Origin: Agrobacterium tumefaciens
GTDB lineage: Bacteria > Pseudomonadota > Alphaproteobacteria > Rhizobiales > Rhizobiaceae
NCBI RefSeq assembly: GCF_013337285.1
Contig: NZ_SUPW01000003.1
Location: 496,001-560,000, forward strand
Length of the DNA: 64,000 nt
Direction: 5' to 3'
The notes beneath the pieces are model-generated. The model was not told the DNA's origin, did not search any database, and was given only the letters and a program-made list of their open reading frames with translations. This document shows, in pieces, positions 25,335-36,590 of the stretch; position 1 is the stretch's first letter; each line of letters begins with the position of its first letter. The translations under genes and the position numbers were made by a program.

Positions 25335-27542
25335 TCAGGCCGCCTTGAGAGACCCCCGATAAGCGTCCGTTCCCGAACCAAGTTCGAACTGGCCGAGCAG
25401 CCGGTTCAACGCATCGACCTCCCCTGCCAGAGTGTGGCTTGCGGCAGTCATTTCCTCGACCATCGCAGCATTTTTCTGCGTGTCCTGATCCATCTGATTG
25501 ACGGCGACGTTGATCTGCTGGAGGCCGGACGATTGCTCCTGCGCGGATTCCACGATCGCGGCCACGTGCTGGTTGATCTCCTGCACCTCGGCGACAATCA
25601 CGTCGAGTGCCTTGCCGGTATCGCCGACAAGATGCACGCCCTCCTCCACCTGCTGGTTCGACTTGGTGATCAGCGACTTGATCTCCTTCGCCGCACCGGC
25701 GGAACGCTGCGCCAGTTCACGCACTTCCTGCGCCACCACGGCAAAACCCTTGCCCGCCTCACCCGCACGCGCCGCCTCAACGCCGGCATTCAGCGCCAGA
25801 AGGTTGGTCTGGAAAGCGATCTCATCAATGACGCCAATGATGCTGGAAATCTCGTTTGACGATTTCTCGATCCGCTCCATGGCGATGACGGCCTGGCGTA
25901 CAACCTCGCCCGATCGTTCGGCGCCGATGCGCGTGCGGGAGACGAGCCGACCCGCCTCATGCGCCCGGCTGGCGGCGTCTTTCACCGTGACCGTGATCTC
26001 TTCAAGGGCCGCGGCCGTTTCTTCCACGGCGGCTGCCTGCTGCTCTGTGCGCCTTGCCAGATCATCGGCCGCCGCCTTGATTTCATGAGCGCCGGAATCG
26101 ATGCCGGAGGCATTTTCCGACACGCGCAGCAGCGCATTCTGCAGCTTTCCGGAGGAGCCGTTGAAATCGTTGCGTACCGCATCGAGTTGCTCGACAAAGG
26201 GTTCATTGATACGGCACGACACGTCGCCATCGGCAAGTTTTGCCAAGGCGTAAGCCAGACTGTCGACGGCAAACCGGATGTTGCCTGCCTCCTCAGTGGC
26301 CTCGCGTTCGCGGGTTATGCGCTCCTGTTCCCCGAGAGTGCGATTGGTTTCTGCTTCCTGCTCAAGCGCGGCCTTTTGCCGATTGCTTTCACGAAGGACA
26401 TCCAGCGAGCGAGCCAGATCGCCGATCTCATCCCTGGTCGCAATATCCTTCAACGTCAGCTGGAGGTTTCCCTGTGCGATCTGAGCGGTCTCACCGATAA
26501 TGTTCGTGATGCGGCCAATGAACCGCCGGGCAATAAACCAGCCCGCCAGCGCCAGAAGCACCGCTGCCGTCACGATCGTCAAGGCAGCATCACGCATCAT
26601 CGCGTGCAGCTGCGCAAAGACCGTGTCTTCCGGCACCGAGACGATTGCGTACCATTTCATGTCCCCGGTCAGCATGACGGGTGATGCGACAACGAAGGAG
26701 AGCGTTCCGTCCTGCGCTGTCATCTGCTGTTCGACACCGGGATTTGCGATCAGCGTGTCCCACCCCATGGTTTCTGCGCCGCCATCCGCAAGGCTTTTTC
26801 CCATGATCGCTGCATCCGGATGGCTGATGATCTTGCCGCCACCACTGACAAGGCTCACGAAGCCTGTTCCCATCGGCCGCACGGTCGACAATTGCTGACT
26901 CGTCTCCTGCAGCGAGAGGTCGAGTCCCGCAACGCCCAGCAGTTTACCCTCCACAATGACCGGCTTGGAGATAGAGGTGAGAAGAACCTCCTTGCCGTCA
27001 ATCGCATAAGGATAAGGTTCGATAACAACCGTTTTCTTCTGCGTGAAGGGTTGTTGGTAATAGTCGCCCGGGCCTGCTGTGGCATAGTCTGTCAATGCGG
27101 TGTTGCTAATTTTGCCATCGCCGCCCCGAACCCAATAGGGAACAAAACGACCCGTGGCATCATGCCCCTCCGTATTGACGAAATCCGCATCCTTGCCGTC
27201 GAAGGCGTTGGGCTCCCATCCCGTCCAGAGCCCAAGCACCTCGGGATTGCCTGCCAGCATGTTTCGGATAAGCTGATTGGCCTTACCGCGATCCGCGTCC
27301 CCGGATTGCTTCATCGTTTCCAGAACCGACCCAAGGCTGTTCACGATGTGAAGCGTGCCGCCAATGTTCTTCTCTGCCGTCAAAGCTTCTGCATGAGCGA
27401 TCTGCCGCATACGTTCGAGGCTGTTGACCCGCGTATCCTCGTAGGATCGATAAAACAGCACGGCCGATGCTGCGACCGTCGCGACCACCCCGCATGCCGC
27501 AACCGCAAAAATATTCCGCCCCGTTGTTGATTTAAACAGCAT
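25335..27542 (-). CDS. Methyl-accepting chemotaxis protein with periplasmic dCache-type sensor
   Basis: This is a 735-residue transmembrane chemoreceptor. A first helix (about 9-30) anchors a periplasmic region of about 300 residues with dCache-like motifs (GLWTGWEPNAFDG, YYQQPFTQKKTVVIEPY). A second helix near 320-340, a HAMP segment and the methyl-accepting coiled coil follow. The signalling tip is intact (EIAFQTNLLALNAGVEAARA). ATG 27542 was preferred to the start at 27584 because a G-rich binding site lies just upstream. No C-terminal NWETF-type tether is present. AT-rich DNA upstream (about 27620-27750) probably holds its promoter. The ligand is unknown, though the sensor type often binds amino acids or organic acids. 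Confidence 0.92.
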   Translation of the reverse strand: MLFKSTTGRNIFAVAACGVVATVAASAVLFYRSYEDTRVNSLERMRQIAHAEALTAEKNIGGTLHIVNSLGSVLETMKQSGDADRGKANQLIRNMLAGNPEVLGLWTGWEPNAFDGKDADFVNTEGHDATGRFVPYWVRGGDGKISNTALTDYATAGPGDYYQQPFTQKKTVVIEPYPYAIDGKEVLLTSISKPVIVEGKLLGVAGLDLSLQETSQQLSTVRPMGTGFVSLVSGGGKIISHPDAAIMGKSLADGGAETMGWDTLIANPGVEQQMTAQDGTLSFVVASPVMLTGDMKWYAIVSVPEDTVFAQLHAMMRDAALTIVTAAVLLALAGWFIARRFIGRITNIIGETAQIAQGNLQLTLKDIATRDEIGDLARSLDVLRESNRQKAALEQEAETNRTLGEQERITREREATEEAGNIRFAVDSLAYALAKLADGDVSCRINEPFVEQLDAVRNDFNGSSGKLQNALLRVSENASGIDSGAHEIKAAADDLARRTEQQAAAVEETAAALEEITVTVKDAASRAHEAGRLVSRTRIGAERSGEVVRQAVIAMERIEKSSNEISSIIGVIDEIAFQTNLLALNAGVEAARAGEAGKGFAVVAQEVRELAQRSAGAAKEIKSLITKSNQQVEEGVHLVGDTGKALDVIVAEVQEINQHVAAIVESAQEQSSGLQQINVAVNQMDQDTQKNAAMVEEMTAASHTLAGEVDALNRLLGQFELGSGTDAYRGSLKAA

Positions 27543-27758
27543 GTCCCACCCCCCAAAAATCCATGCCGCGATGGCCGGGGCCACAGCTGGCGCGCCGGCA
27601 ACTCTCGGTCGCCGGATCAGAAGGTAATATTAGAAAACTATGCTTAAAAATTACTTTCTATATTGCTTTTAAATTGCTTGCGGGGGCGACGGTGAATTAT
27701 TAAATTGTAATATTTCAATATATACAGAGTATTACGTGAAATTTGAACGAAGATCGAT

Positions 27759-27782
27759 GCGGTGCGCATGACTGCGCACCGC
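27759..27782. terminator. Perfect 10-bp hairpin after the FGGY kinase gene
   Basis: GCGGTGCGCA and TGCGCACCGC pair around a four-base loop, 23 bases beyond the kinase stop. It is the likely 3' end of the ribose-type ABC/polyol operon. No T-run follows directly. Confidence 0.5.
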
Positions 27783-27804
27783 TTAATCGGAAAGCCAGGA
27801 ACCC

Positions 27805-29304
27805 TTATTCCTGAAGGCGAAGAGCATTCCAGAAGCGCCGCAACTGGTCGGTCAATTGCGTATAGAGACCATAACGCTGCCGGTAATGCCGGACTTGGCC
27901 CTCATTCGGTTCGTAGGCACTCGCTACACGCGTCATCGCCGCAACCGCTTCCTCATAACCGGGATAGACACCGACAGCGACCGCCGCGCCGATCGCCGCC
28001 CCAAGCGCGCCCGTTTCGCGGGCTTCGGCGACACACAGGGGAATTTCCAGCACATCCGCCATGATCTGCGGCCAATGCTGGCTGCGGGAACCGCCGCCGG
28101 ACATCACGGCACTTTCGACCGGCAGACCGGCTTCGCGCAGGACGCCGATATGGCGACGATGTTCGAAACAGACGCCTTCGAACAGGGCACGCAACATATG
28201 GCCTTCGCCATGCCACCCGGCCAGACCGTAAAAGCCGCCGCGGAATTCTGCACCCAGCCGCGAACCGAAGATGAAGGGGTGAAAGAGCGGATCGTCAGCG
28301 CGCGGCGTAACCGAGCCGACCAGTTTGTTGCACCGATCGAAGGCATGATCGCCATGGTCGCCGCGAATGCGATGCACGTACCATTCGAGATTGGCGGCGG
28401 AGGTGGCGCTGGATTCGATATTGACATAGCGGTCCCGGCCAAATGTCGTCACCATGAAGACGTCGGGGCTGATGACCGGTTTGTCGGCGAAAACCTGGTT
28501 GATGCTCCAGGTGCCGGCAATGATGGAGGCCTCTCCCGCATTGATGACACCCGACCCCATGGCGCTGGAGACGACATCGAAATACCCGCCAATGACGGGC
28601 GTGCCTTCGGAAAGCCCTGTCGCTGCTGAAGCCTCGCTTGTGACGCGGCCGACGATGTCAGCCGATTCCACGAGACGCGGGAAAAAGGCAACGGCATCAT
28701 CAAGCCCATAAAGCGACAGGAGTTCCCGGTCGAGCTTGGCTTCGGGGAAGGCAAGCAATCCCGCACCGCTGAGGTCGGAAATGTCGTTGGCAAGGCAGCC
28801 CGTCAGACGGAAATTAACGAAATCCTTGCAGAACAGCACCGTGCCGGTCTGTGCATATATGCCAGGCGCATGCCGTTTTACCCAGGCAATTAAGCTGGGC
28901 GTTTGCGCGGGCCATGGCCGCTGCAGGCAACGGGCCTGCAGTAAATCTCCGCTTTTTCGGTCAAGCTCGGCCGCAATATCGGCTGCACGACTGTCGAGCG
29001 ACTGAATGCCGAGCAGCGGCTGTTGCTTTTTGTCCAGCAGATAAAGACCATTGCCGTGACCGGCGCAGCCCACCGCCACAATGCTTCTGGGATCGACCGA
29101 TGATTTAGCGAGAAGCTGGCAGATCGCCTCGCAGCCATTGCGCCATAATTCTTCAAGATCGCGCTCGACATAACCGGGCTGCGGAAATGTCGAGTGCCCG
29201 TCGATGGCATGTTGTGCGACCTGCCGGCCTGCCGTGTCGAACAGCACGGCCTTGATGACCGTATTGCCGACATCCAGACCCAATATGTGATTTTTCTCAG
29301 CCAC
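27805..29304 (-). CDS. FGGY-family carbohydrate kinase
   Basis: This is a 499-residue sugar or polyol kinase. The N-terminal phosphate loop is GLDVGNTVIKAVLFD and the C-terminal FGGY region contains SGGGSRSQHWPQIMADVL and ARETGALGAAIGAA. GTG at 29304 was chosen because it overlaps the aldolase stop by 8 bases and directly precedes the fold; the open frame extends another 36 bases. It is the last gene of an operon with a GlpD-like dehydrogenase, an aldolase and a ribose-type ABC importer, so it should phosphorylate the imported polyol or ketose. It resembles xylulokinase and erythritol kinase groups without a decisive match. Confidence 0.88.
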   Translation of the reverse strand: MAEKNHILGLDVGNTVIKAVLFDTAGRQVAQHAIDGHSTFPQPGYVERDLEELWRNGCEAICQLLAKSSVDPRSIVAVGCAGHGNGLYLLDKKQQPLLGIQSLDSRAADIAAELDRKSGDLLQARCLQRPWPAQTPSLIAWVKRHAPGIYAQTGTVLFCKDFVNFRLTGCLANDISDLSGAGLLAFPEAKLDRELLSLYGLDDAVAFFPRLVESADIVGRVTSEASAATGLSEGTPVIGGYFDVVSSAMGSGVINAGEASIIAGTWSINQVFADKPVISPDVFMVTTFGRDRYVNIESSATSAANLEWYVHRIRGDHGDHAFDRCNKLVGSVTPRADDPLFHPFIFGSRLGAEFRGGFYGLAGWHGEGHMLRALFEGVCFEHRRHIGVLREAGLPVESAVMSGGGSRSQHWPQIMADVLEIPLCVAEARETGALGAAIGAAVAVGVYPGYEEAVAAMTRVASAYEPNEGQVRHYRQRYGLYTQLTDQLRRFWNALRLQE

Positions 29305-30145
29305 GATTATAGATGTCCCATGCTTCCTCACCGCTCGCACCCTGATGGATGATGGCCATCAGGGCCGCAACAACGGCCTTCGGATTGTCATGCTGATAGA
29401 TGTTGCGACCATAAACCAGTCCGTTCGCCCCTTGAGCCATCAAGGCCGCCGATTTTGCCAGCACGTTGCGCAAATCCTCTCGCCCCCCGCCCCGCACCAG
29501 CACCGGGCAGCGCGCCGCCTCGATCACCCGGTGGAAATCCTGTGGGTTGCTGGTGGGATCGGCCTTGATGATATCGGCACCCATTTCCGCGGCAAGACGC
29601 ACCAGCGTGACGATCTTTTCGGCGTCACCATCCACCTGATAACCGCCGCGCACGTCGTTGGGCAGCATCACCAGCGGCTCGATCATCAGCGGCATGCCGA
29701 AGCGGTGGCAATCAGCCCGCACCCGGCTGATATTTTCGACGCATTGGCGAAACAGTTCCGGCTCATCCGGCAGCATGAACAGGTTCACGACGACGCAGGC
29801 GGCGTCCATTTCCAGCGCGCCGATGATTGGATCGTTATAGTTCTGGAGCTGCGACCACATGGTTCTGTGGCGCGTGGAATTATAGGGGTTGCCCATATCG
29901 ATGCGCATGACGAGGGCCGGCTTGTCCCGCTCCAGCCTCTGCTGCAACAGATCCGCCTGCCCGTAGACCATCTGGATGGCGTCGGGACCGGCCTCCACCA
30001 GCTTTTCGACGGTCTGCGGCATATCCTCAAGCCCGATGAGGAAACTCGGCTCGTTGCAAACCCCGTGATCGATGGCCACATCAAGGCATCCGCCATTGCG
30101 GAACAACCGGTTCATGCGCGCCTTTTTCGAAATCCGCATCATCAT
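29297..30145 (-). CDS. Class I aldolase, DhnA/LsrF type
   Basis: This is a 282-residue (beta/alpha)8 aldolase. It has CLDVAIDHGV near the N-terminus, a Schiff-base lysine expected in ADIIKADPTSN, and the phosphate site VLVRGGGRED with GLVYGRNIYQHDNP near the end, as in LsrF and archaeal-type fructose-bisphosphate aldolase. ATG 30145 was chosen: AAGGAG lies 5 bases upstream and it overlaps the dehydrogenase stop as ATGA. It should cleave or thiolyse a phosphorylated ketose made by the kinase and dehydrogenase encoded with it. Substrate identity is inference. Confidence 0.87.
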   Translation of the reverse strand: MMMRISKKARMNRLFRNGGCLDVAIDHGVCNEPSFLIGLEDMPQTVEKLVEAGPDAIQMVYGQADLLQQRLERDKPALVMRIDMGNPYNSTRHRTMWSQLQNYNDPIIGALEMDAACVVVNLFMLPDEPELFRQCVENISRVRADCHRFGMPLMIEPLVMLPNDVRGGYQVDGDAEKIVTLVRLAAEMGADIIKADPTSNPQDFHRVIEAARCPVLVRGGGREDLRNVLAKSAALMAQGANGLVYGRNIYQHDNPKAVVAALMAIIHQGASGEEAWDIYNRG

Positions 30146-31866
30146 GCATTCTCCTTGCATCTGTGTTGAAGCATTGCCGGACTGACCCCGTAGAAAGTCT
30201 CCAGCTCATGGATAAGCCGCTGCCGTTCGTCTGCCGCCTGGCTGGGTGACCAGCCCAGTTCGCGTGCCGTGACGCCGAGGATTGCGTCGATCAGATCGGC
30301 GGCGATGCGGCCGGTTATGGCAAGCGTGGTTCGCCGCAGAATGAGATCGGTCAGGTGCCGGACATGTTCGGAACGGATCAGCCAGATCACCTCCGCAGCC
30401 GTGACGGGCAGTTTTTCACAAAGCGGCGTGTCATCCGGGCGGCCCCGGCAAAAGCCCATCAATTCAAGCGCGCGTGAACCATAGGCAGATGCCAAATGTT
30501 CAGCCCGGTCCCTGCCGATCGAAAACTCCTCCGATAGCAAGGCTGGCAGACATCCGGCACCGGTCGGAAAATTCCTGCCGCCGCCGATTGGGCGACCCAT
30601 CGTGCCAGTCAGCCGCTTGCGTCCGAGAAAGGCCAGAACCTCGTCGGTCACCTGTTCGCCAAAGGCCCTGAAGGTCGTCCACTTGCCGCCGATCATGCAA
30701 AGCTGCGGCGGATCGCCGGCGACGCGGTGAATGAAATGGCTGCGCGATATTCTTCCGGTAAAGGCGGCATCGCTGCGCGGCAGCGGGCGTATGCCGCTGA
30801 AACTGAAGACGATGTCGGAATGGTCGATGGTGATATCCGGAAAAACCTTTCGGATCGCATCGAGAATATAGTCGCGCTCCTCCGGCTCGCATCGCACCCG
30901 CTCGGGACGATCCACCTTGATATCGGTCGAACCCGCGAGAACCCGGCCGAGATAGGGAAAGAGGATACAGACGCGGTTATCGGCATTCTCGAAAAAAATC
31001 ATATGCCCGTTCAGGGCTTTGAGAAGCGCCGCGTTCGCCAGGATCAAATGGGATCCCTTGGTGCCGGAAACGGTCGGTTTTGCTTTCTCCTCAGTCGGAG
31101 CTTCCGTCAGCGCACCAATCGTCTCGTCGATCCACGCGCCCGTGGCATTGACGATGATCCGGGGCCGGATAGGCAGGATTTCTGCCGTTTCCTCCACCCG
31201 GAGACGATATTCATCTCCAGTGCGAACAAGCTCCACATAGTTGAGCGCAATGCTTTGCGGAGCATCGGTCGAAGTGTCGATCAGGAGTTCCAGCGCAAGC
31301 CGTTCGGGCTGGCTTATCCATGCATCGTAATAGGTGGCCGAATATCTGATGGCAGGTGTCAGGCCCGGCCAGTGCTGCAGCGTCTTGCCGGCACTGCGAA
31401 ACTCATGGCGGGGCAGGATGCGGTTTTTACGGGTGACGAAGTCATAAAGCGTGAGGCCCGCCTTGATGGCCAGCGCCCCTCGGCTTGCGGGTTTGCCGCC
31501 GGAGCCGAAAAAGGTCGCCGCCGCGTTGAACAGCCCGCTGAAAGTCGAGAAAATCGGGATCGTCGTCGGCAGCGGATGAACCATATGCGGCGCGAGCGTC
31601 AGCAGCGCATCGCGCTCCCGCAGCGATTCCGCCACGAGGCCGAATTCACCGTTTTCAAGATAACGCAAACCGCCGTGGATCATGCGCGATGGTGCGGCGC
31701 TGCAGCCGGAGGAAAAATCGTTTCGCTCGACCAGCAGCACCCGCAACCCCTGCAATGCGAGATCGCGATAGGCGGCGATGCCGTTGATGCCGCCGCCAAT
31801 GACGACGGCATCGAAATCACCGTCTTGCCGAATGCGGCGCAGAGCGTCCTCGCGAAAACTGGGCAT
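30142..31866 (-). CDS. FAD-dependent glycerol-3-phosphate dehydrogenase-like protein (GlpD/EryB family)
   Basis: This is a 574-residue flavoprotein of the DAO family. The FAD site is VVIGGGINGIAAYRDLALQG at about residues 21-40, followed by SSGCSAAPSRMIHGGLRYLE, a GlpD hallmark. It is about 65 residues longer than the glpD encoded at 52.8-54.4 kb, and the two are paralogues in one window. Context (kinase, aldolase, SorC regulator, ribose-type importer) points to oxidation of a polyol phosphate other than glycerol 3-phosphate, as EryB does for erythritol phosphate. A 121-base gap upstream has no obvious ribosome site, so the exact start is uncertain. Confidence 0.87.
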   Translation of the reverse strand: MPSFREDALRRIRQDGDFDAVVIGGGINGIAAYRDLALQGLRVLLVERNDFSSGCSAAPSRMIHGGLRYLENGEFGLVAESLRERDALLTLAPHMVHPLPTTIPIFSTFSGLFNAAATFFGSGGKPASRGALAIKAGLTLYDFVTRKNRILPRHEFRSAGKTLQHWPGLTPAIRYSATYYDAWISQPERLALELLIDTSTDAPQSIALNYVELVRTGDEYRLRVEETAEILPIRPRIIVNATGAWIDETIGALTEAPTEEKAKPTVSGTKGSHLILANAALLKALNGHMIFFENADNRVCILFPYLGRVLAGSTDIKVDRPERVRCEPEERDYILDAIRKVFPDITIDHSDIVFSFSGIRPLPRSDAAFTGRISRSHFIHRVAGDPPQLCMIGGKWTTFRAFGEQVTDEVLAFLGRKRLTGTMGRPIGGGRNFPTGAGCLPALLSEEFSIGRDRAEHLASAYGSRALELMGFCRGRPDDTPLCEKLPVTAAEVIWLIRSEHVRHLTDLILRRTTLAITGRIAADLIDAILGVTARELGWSPSQAADERQRLIHELETFYGVSPAMLQHRCKENA

Positions 31867-31987
31867 AGAAATACCGTTCGCTGGCTGATGACCAGCGTCC
31901 CAATGTTGTTGACCGTTTAAAGCGACAGGAAAGACGAGCGGCGAAAATTATGTGCTATTCGCCGGAAGACCCGTCCCGATTACGTGT

Positions 31988-32986
31988 TCAGCTATCGAGC
32001 CCCACAAGATGCTCGGCGACGCCGGCGCTGATGAGGGCCACTTCACTGTCCGTGAGGCGCAGGCGGGCGGCCGCGGCATTTTCAACCGCCTGGGCCGGAT
32101 CACGCGCACCGCACAGTGAAAATGTGATGCCTGGCTGAGCAATCGTCCAGGCAATCACCACCTGCGCGACCGAGGCCCCATGCCCGGCCGCCACCGGTTC
32201 CAGCACACCCATCAACCGGGCGATCTTCTGACGGTTCAGCTGGCTGAAACGGGGATTACCATGGCGTTGATCATCCTCTGCAAATACCCGCTCAGGCCCG
32301 ACCTTGCCCGACAGCAGACCGAGCGCCAGCGACGAATAGCTGAGCACGGAAACGGCATTCTTTCGGCAAAGCGGCAGGAGCGTCGTCTCGATATCGCGTT
32401 TCACCATGGAATATTCTTCCTGAATGGCATCCAGCTGACCGGTGGCGATATAGGCCTCAAGATCGCCAGGCGAGACATTGCTTGCCCCGATCGAGCGTAT
32501 CTTCCCCTCCTCCTTCAGCCGCACAAGCGTTTCCACCGTCTCGGCAATCGGGGTCGTGGCGTCCTGCCAATGGGTGACGTAGTGGTCGATATAATCGGTG
32601 CCGAGCCGCTTCAGGCTCTCTTCAACCTCATGCCGGATCGACGCAGCACCGAGATAACGGTGAACGGGTTTGTCGTCCTGATGGAAGAAATACGCGCCCT
32701 CATTCACATGCCAGACGAGACCGCATTTTGTGACAAGCACAACCTTGTCGCGCCTGCCGGCAATCGCCTTGCCGACGATGGTTTCCGCAAGTCCCATGCC
32801 GTAGGCCGGTGCGGTATCGATCAGGGAAATACCGGCATCGATGGACGCCTGAATGGCGGCGATGGATTGCCGCTCATCAGTACCGCCCCACATCCAGCCG
32901 CCGATCGCCCAGGTGCCGAGCCCCACGACTGAAGCGCTGATGCCGCTACCACCAATCGTCCGGGTCAATATAGCATTGTCCGTCAC
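31988..32986 (-). CDS. Aldo/keto reductase
   Basis: This is a 332-residue NADP-dependent AKR barrel enzyme. The catalytic tetrad is visible: Asp in LIDTAPAYG, Tyr in the same segment, Lys in VVLVTKCGL and His in DHYVTHWQDA. The cofactor loop near the C-terminus (SLCGARDPAQAVENAAA) is typical. It overlaps the SorC regulator stop by 4 bases and is followed by the GlpD-like gene. It could reduce an aldose to a polyol or oxidise the reverse, feeding the kinase and dehydrogenase steps of the operon. The substrate is unknown. Confidence 0.9.
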   Translation of the reverse strand: MTDNAILTRTIGGSGISASVVGLGTWAIGGWMWGGTDERQSIAAIQASIDAGISLIDTAPAYGMGLAETIVGKAIAGRRDKVVLVTKCGLVWHVNEGAYFFHQDDKPVHRYLGAASIRHEVEESLKRLGTDYIDHYVTHWQDATTPIAETVETLVRLKEEGKIRSIGASNVSPGDLEAYIATGQLDAIQEEYSMVKRDIETTLLPLCRKNAVSVLSYSSLALGLLSGKVGPERVFAEDDQRHGNPRFSQLNRQKIARLMGVLEPVAAGHGASVAQVVIAWTIAQPGITFSLCGARDPAQAVENAAAARLRLTDSEVALISAGVAEHLVGLDS

Positions 32987-33957
32987 GAAGTTTCCCCTTC
33001 TTCCTGATCCAGTAAATAACCGGCGATAGCCTCGTCCACGACGAGCGAGGTCAGATATCGACCGGCAAGCGTGGCTGCCACCGGTCCGGCCTTAATGGCC
33101 CCGGCTGCCACACCGATGATGTTCGGGCACCGGGCAAGCTGCCCGGGGTCCAGCGCCACCACGCGCGAGTTGAGATCGATCCGCGCCAGCTGCCCGTCCG
33201 CCATGGTGAGATGGGCGAGGAATTCACCGGCAATACCCGCATCCACCAGCGCCTGCCCGCCACGGGCGACATCCGGCAGAAGATCGTAGTAACCGGAACC
33301 CGGCGCCTCCACCGAGCCGATGCCGACCAAAGCCACCTGCGCCTGCCGCGCTAAGTCGAACACTTCGCGGATCGACGCGACATTCATCAACAAGTCGCGC
33401 TGTTCCTCGTCCTCGGCAAACAACGGCGCATGCAGAAGCGAGGCGCTGCCGCCGAGCTTTTCCGCCAGTTGCGTGGCGAGATGGTTGACGTCCGTATAAT
33501 GCTTGCCCTGCACACCGCCAGTCAGCGGCACAACCCGCACATCAAAGCGGCGCTCCGCCTCCAGATTGTCGACCACCGCACTCACCGCCTTACCGCCGGT
33601 AATCGCGATCACGTCACCGTCCCGGATCGTCTCCAGCAAGTGGTTGGCGGCCACCCGCCCCACCATTTGCAACCCGGTTTCGGGATTATCGGAAACCGTC
33701 GGCGTTACCACTGATTGCCTGAGGCCGAAACGGCGGGTGATCTCGTTTTCGAGGTCCACCAGCCGCTGATAGGGGCTGGCGATGGTGATCTTCACCATGC
33801 CGGCCTTGCGGCCCGCGGCAATCATGCGGTTTACCTTGGTATGGGAAAGATTGAGCCGCTCGGCGATCTCCGACTGCTTCACACCTTCGATGAAATGCAG
33901 CACCAGGACGGAGTACATCTGTCTCTGTTGATCGAAGTCGTCCTTGGCATCCAGCAT
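32983..33957 (-). CDS. SorC/DeoR-type sugar-binding transcriptional regulator
   Basis: This is a 324-residue regulator with an N-terminal helix-turn-helix (KQSEIAERLNLSHTKVNRMI, about residues 27-46) and a C-terminal sugar-phosphate-binding domain of the SorC family. The frame is open well upstream, but ATG 33957 was chosen because GGAGAG precedes it and the HTH then begins at the normal distance. It is embedded between the importer and catabolic genes. EryD of erythritol loci belongs to the same family. A perfect inverted repeat upstream of the operon (37634-37666) is its most likely operator. Confidence 0.9.
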   Translation of the reverse strand: MLDAKDDFDQQRQMYSVLVLHFIEGVKQSEIAERLNLSHTKVNRMIAAGRKAGMVKITIASPYQRLVDLENEITRRFGLRQSVVTPTVSDNPETGLQMVGRVAANHLLETIRDGDVIAITGGKAVSAVVDNLEAERRFDVRVVPLTGGVQGKHYTDVNHLATQLAEKLGGSASLLHAPLFAEDEEQRDLLMNVASIREVFDLARQAQVALVGIGSVEAPGSGYYDLLPDVARGGQALVDAGIAGEFLAHLTMADGQLARIDLNSRVVALDPGQLARCPNIIGVAAGAIKAGPVAATLAGRYLTSLVVDEAIAGYLLDQEEGETS

Positions 33958-33986
33958 GATCGTATCTCTCCAATTACCACAGGCGC

Positions 33987-34988
33987 TCAGCGGCGACGCT
34001 TGACCAGATAGTGGTCGAACAGAACCGCCGTCAGCAATATGCTGCCCCTGATGATGTCCTGCCAGTAGACAGACACATTGAGCAAGGCAAGCGAGCTGGA
34101 AACGACCGACAGAAGGATCGCCCCGAGGATTGCACCGAGAATGGTGCCCGAGCCGCCCGAAAGGCTGGCGCCGCCAATGACCGCCGCAGCGATCACGTTG
34201 AGTTCCATGCCGACGCCGAAGCTCGGCTGGGCCGATCCGAAGCGGGCCATATAGATCACGCCCGCAACACCGGCCAGCATCGAACACAGTGTGGTGGTGG
34301 CAAACACAACCCGGCCGACGCGGATGCCGGAATAGGCTGCCGCCTTGGGATTGCTGCCCGTGTAAAATACTTTGCGAAAGGCTGTGGTGCGCCGCAGCAG
34401 CAGATCAAAGGAGACGACGACGACAGCGAAGATGATCAGCACAAGCGGAATGCCGCCAAGCGCGCCCTGGCCGATGAATTTGAATTCCGGGGGCAGCGAA
34501 TAAAGCCCGAGCGGCCGACCGCCCGTTGCCAGCAGGCAAACGCCGCGGGCAATCACCATGACGCCGAGCGACACGATGAAATGATGCAGGCCGATGACCG
34601 TTGTCAGAAATCCCATGGCCATGCCGACCAATGTCGTGAGGCAGATCGCCAGCCCGGCCGCTACCCAGGGATCGACACCGTTAAGAAACAGCCAGCCGGC
34701 CGCGACCATTGCCAGCGCCGTGACGGAGCCAACCGAGAGATCAATGCCACCAGAGATCAATAGGATCGTCATGCCAACCACGACAATGCTTTCGATGGCG
34801 AAAACCATGGCCATGGCCCGCAGATTGTCCACGGTCAGAAAATACGGAGATATGAACGACATCACCGCAAAAAGCGCGAGGATGATGACGATCAGCCCGG
34901 TTTCCCGTGCTTTCAGCGCCGGCTCCCACCAGGCGGTGCGGCGAACCGCCGTCTCGGCAAGGCTTGAAGGTGTTTCCGATGTTGCCAT
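33987..34988 (-). CDS. Ribose-type sugar ABC transporter permease (RbsC family)
   Basis: This is a 333-residue permease with 8-10 hydrophobic helices and the family motif [19 protein letters not shown]. It is the membrane channel of the importer whose ATPase and binding protein are encoded immediately upstream, and the SorC regulator follows after 29 bases. The substrate is likely a polyol or pentose judging by the catabolic genes; the sequence itself only fixes the CUT2 family. Confidence 0.93.
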   Translation of the reverse strand: MATSETPSSLAETAVRRTAWWEPALKARETGLIVIILALFAVMSFISPYFLTVDNLRAMAMVFAIESIVVVGMTILLISGGIDLSVGSVTALAMVAAGWLFLNGVDPWVAAGLAICLTTLVGMAMGFLTTVIGLHHFIVSLGVMVIARGVCLLATGGRPLGLYSLPPEFKFIGQGALGGIPLVLIIFAVVVVSFDLLLRRTTAFRKVFYTGSNPKAAAYSGIRVGRVVFATTTLCSMLAGVAGVIYMARFGSAQPSFGVGMELNVIAAAVIGGASLSGGSGTILGAILGAILLSVVSSSLALLNVSVYWQDIIRGSILLTAVLFDHYLVKRRR

Positions 34989-35000
34989 TTTCCCGCTCCC

Positions 35001-36521
<1,521 letters not shown>

Positions 36522-36549
36522 AACGCCCTCCCGAAGCTGCTTCCCGTTT

Positions 36550-36577
36550 AACCGGCGAGACTTAAACCCCGCCGGTT
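36550..36577 (-). other. Intercistronic stem-loop after the binding-protein gene
   Basis: AACCGGCG and CGCCGGTT pair around a 12-base loop within the 69-base gap between the binding-protein and ATPase genes. Such stems often protect the upstream message and allow the periplasmic protein to be made in excess. No T-run is present. Confidence 0.5.
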
Positions 36578-36590
36578 CAAGGGCGACGCG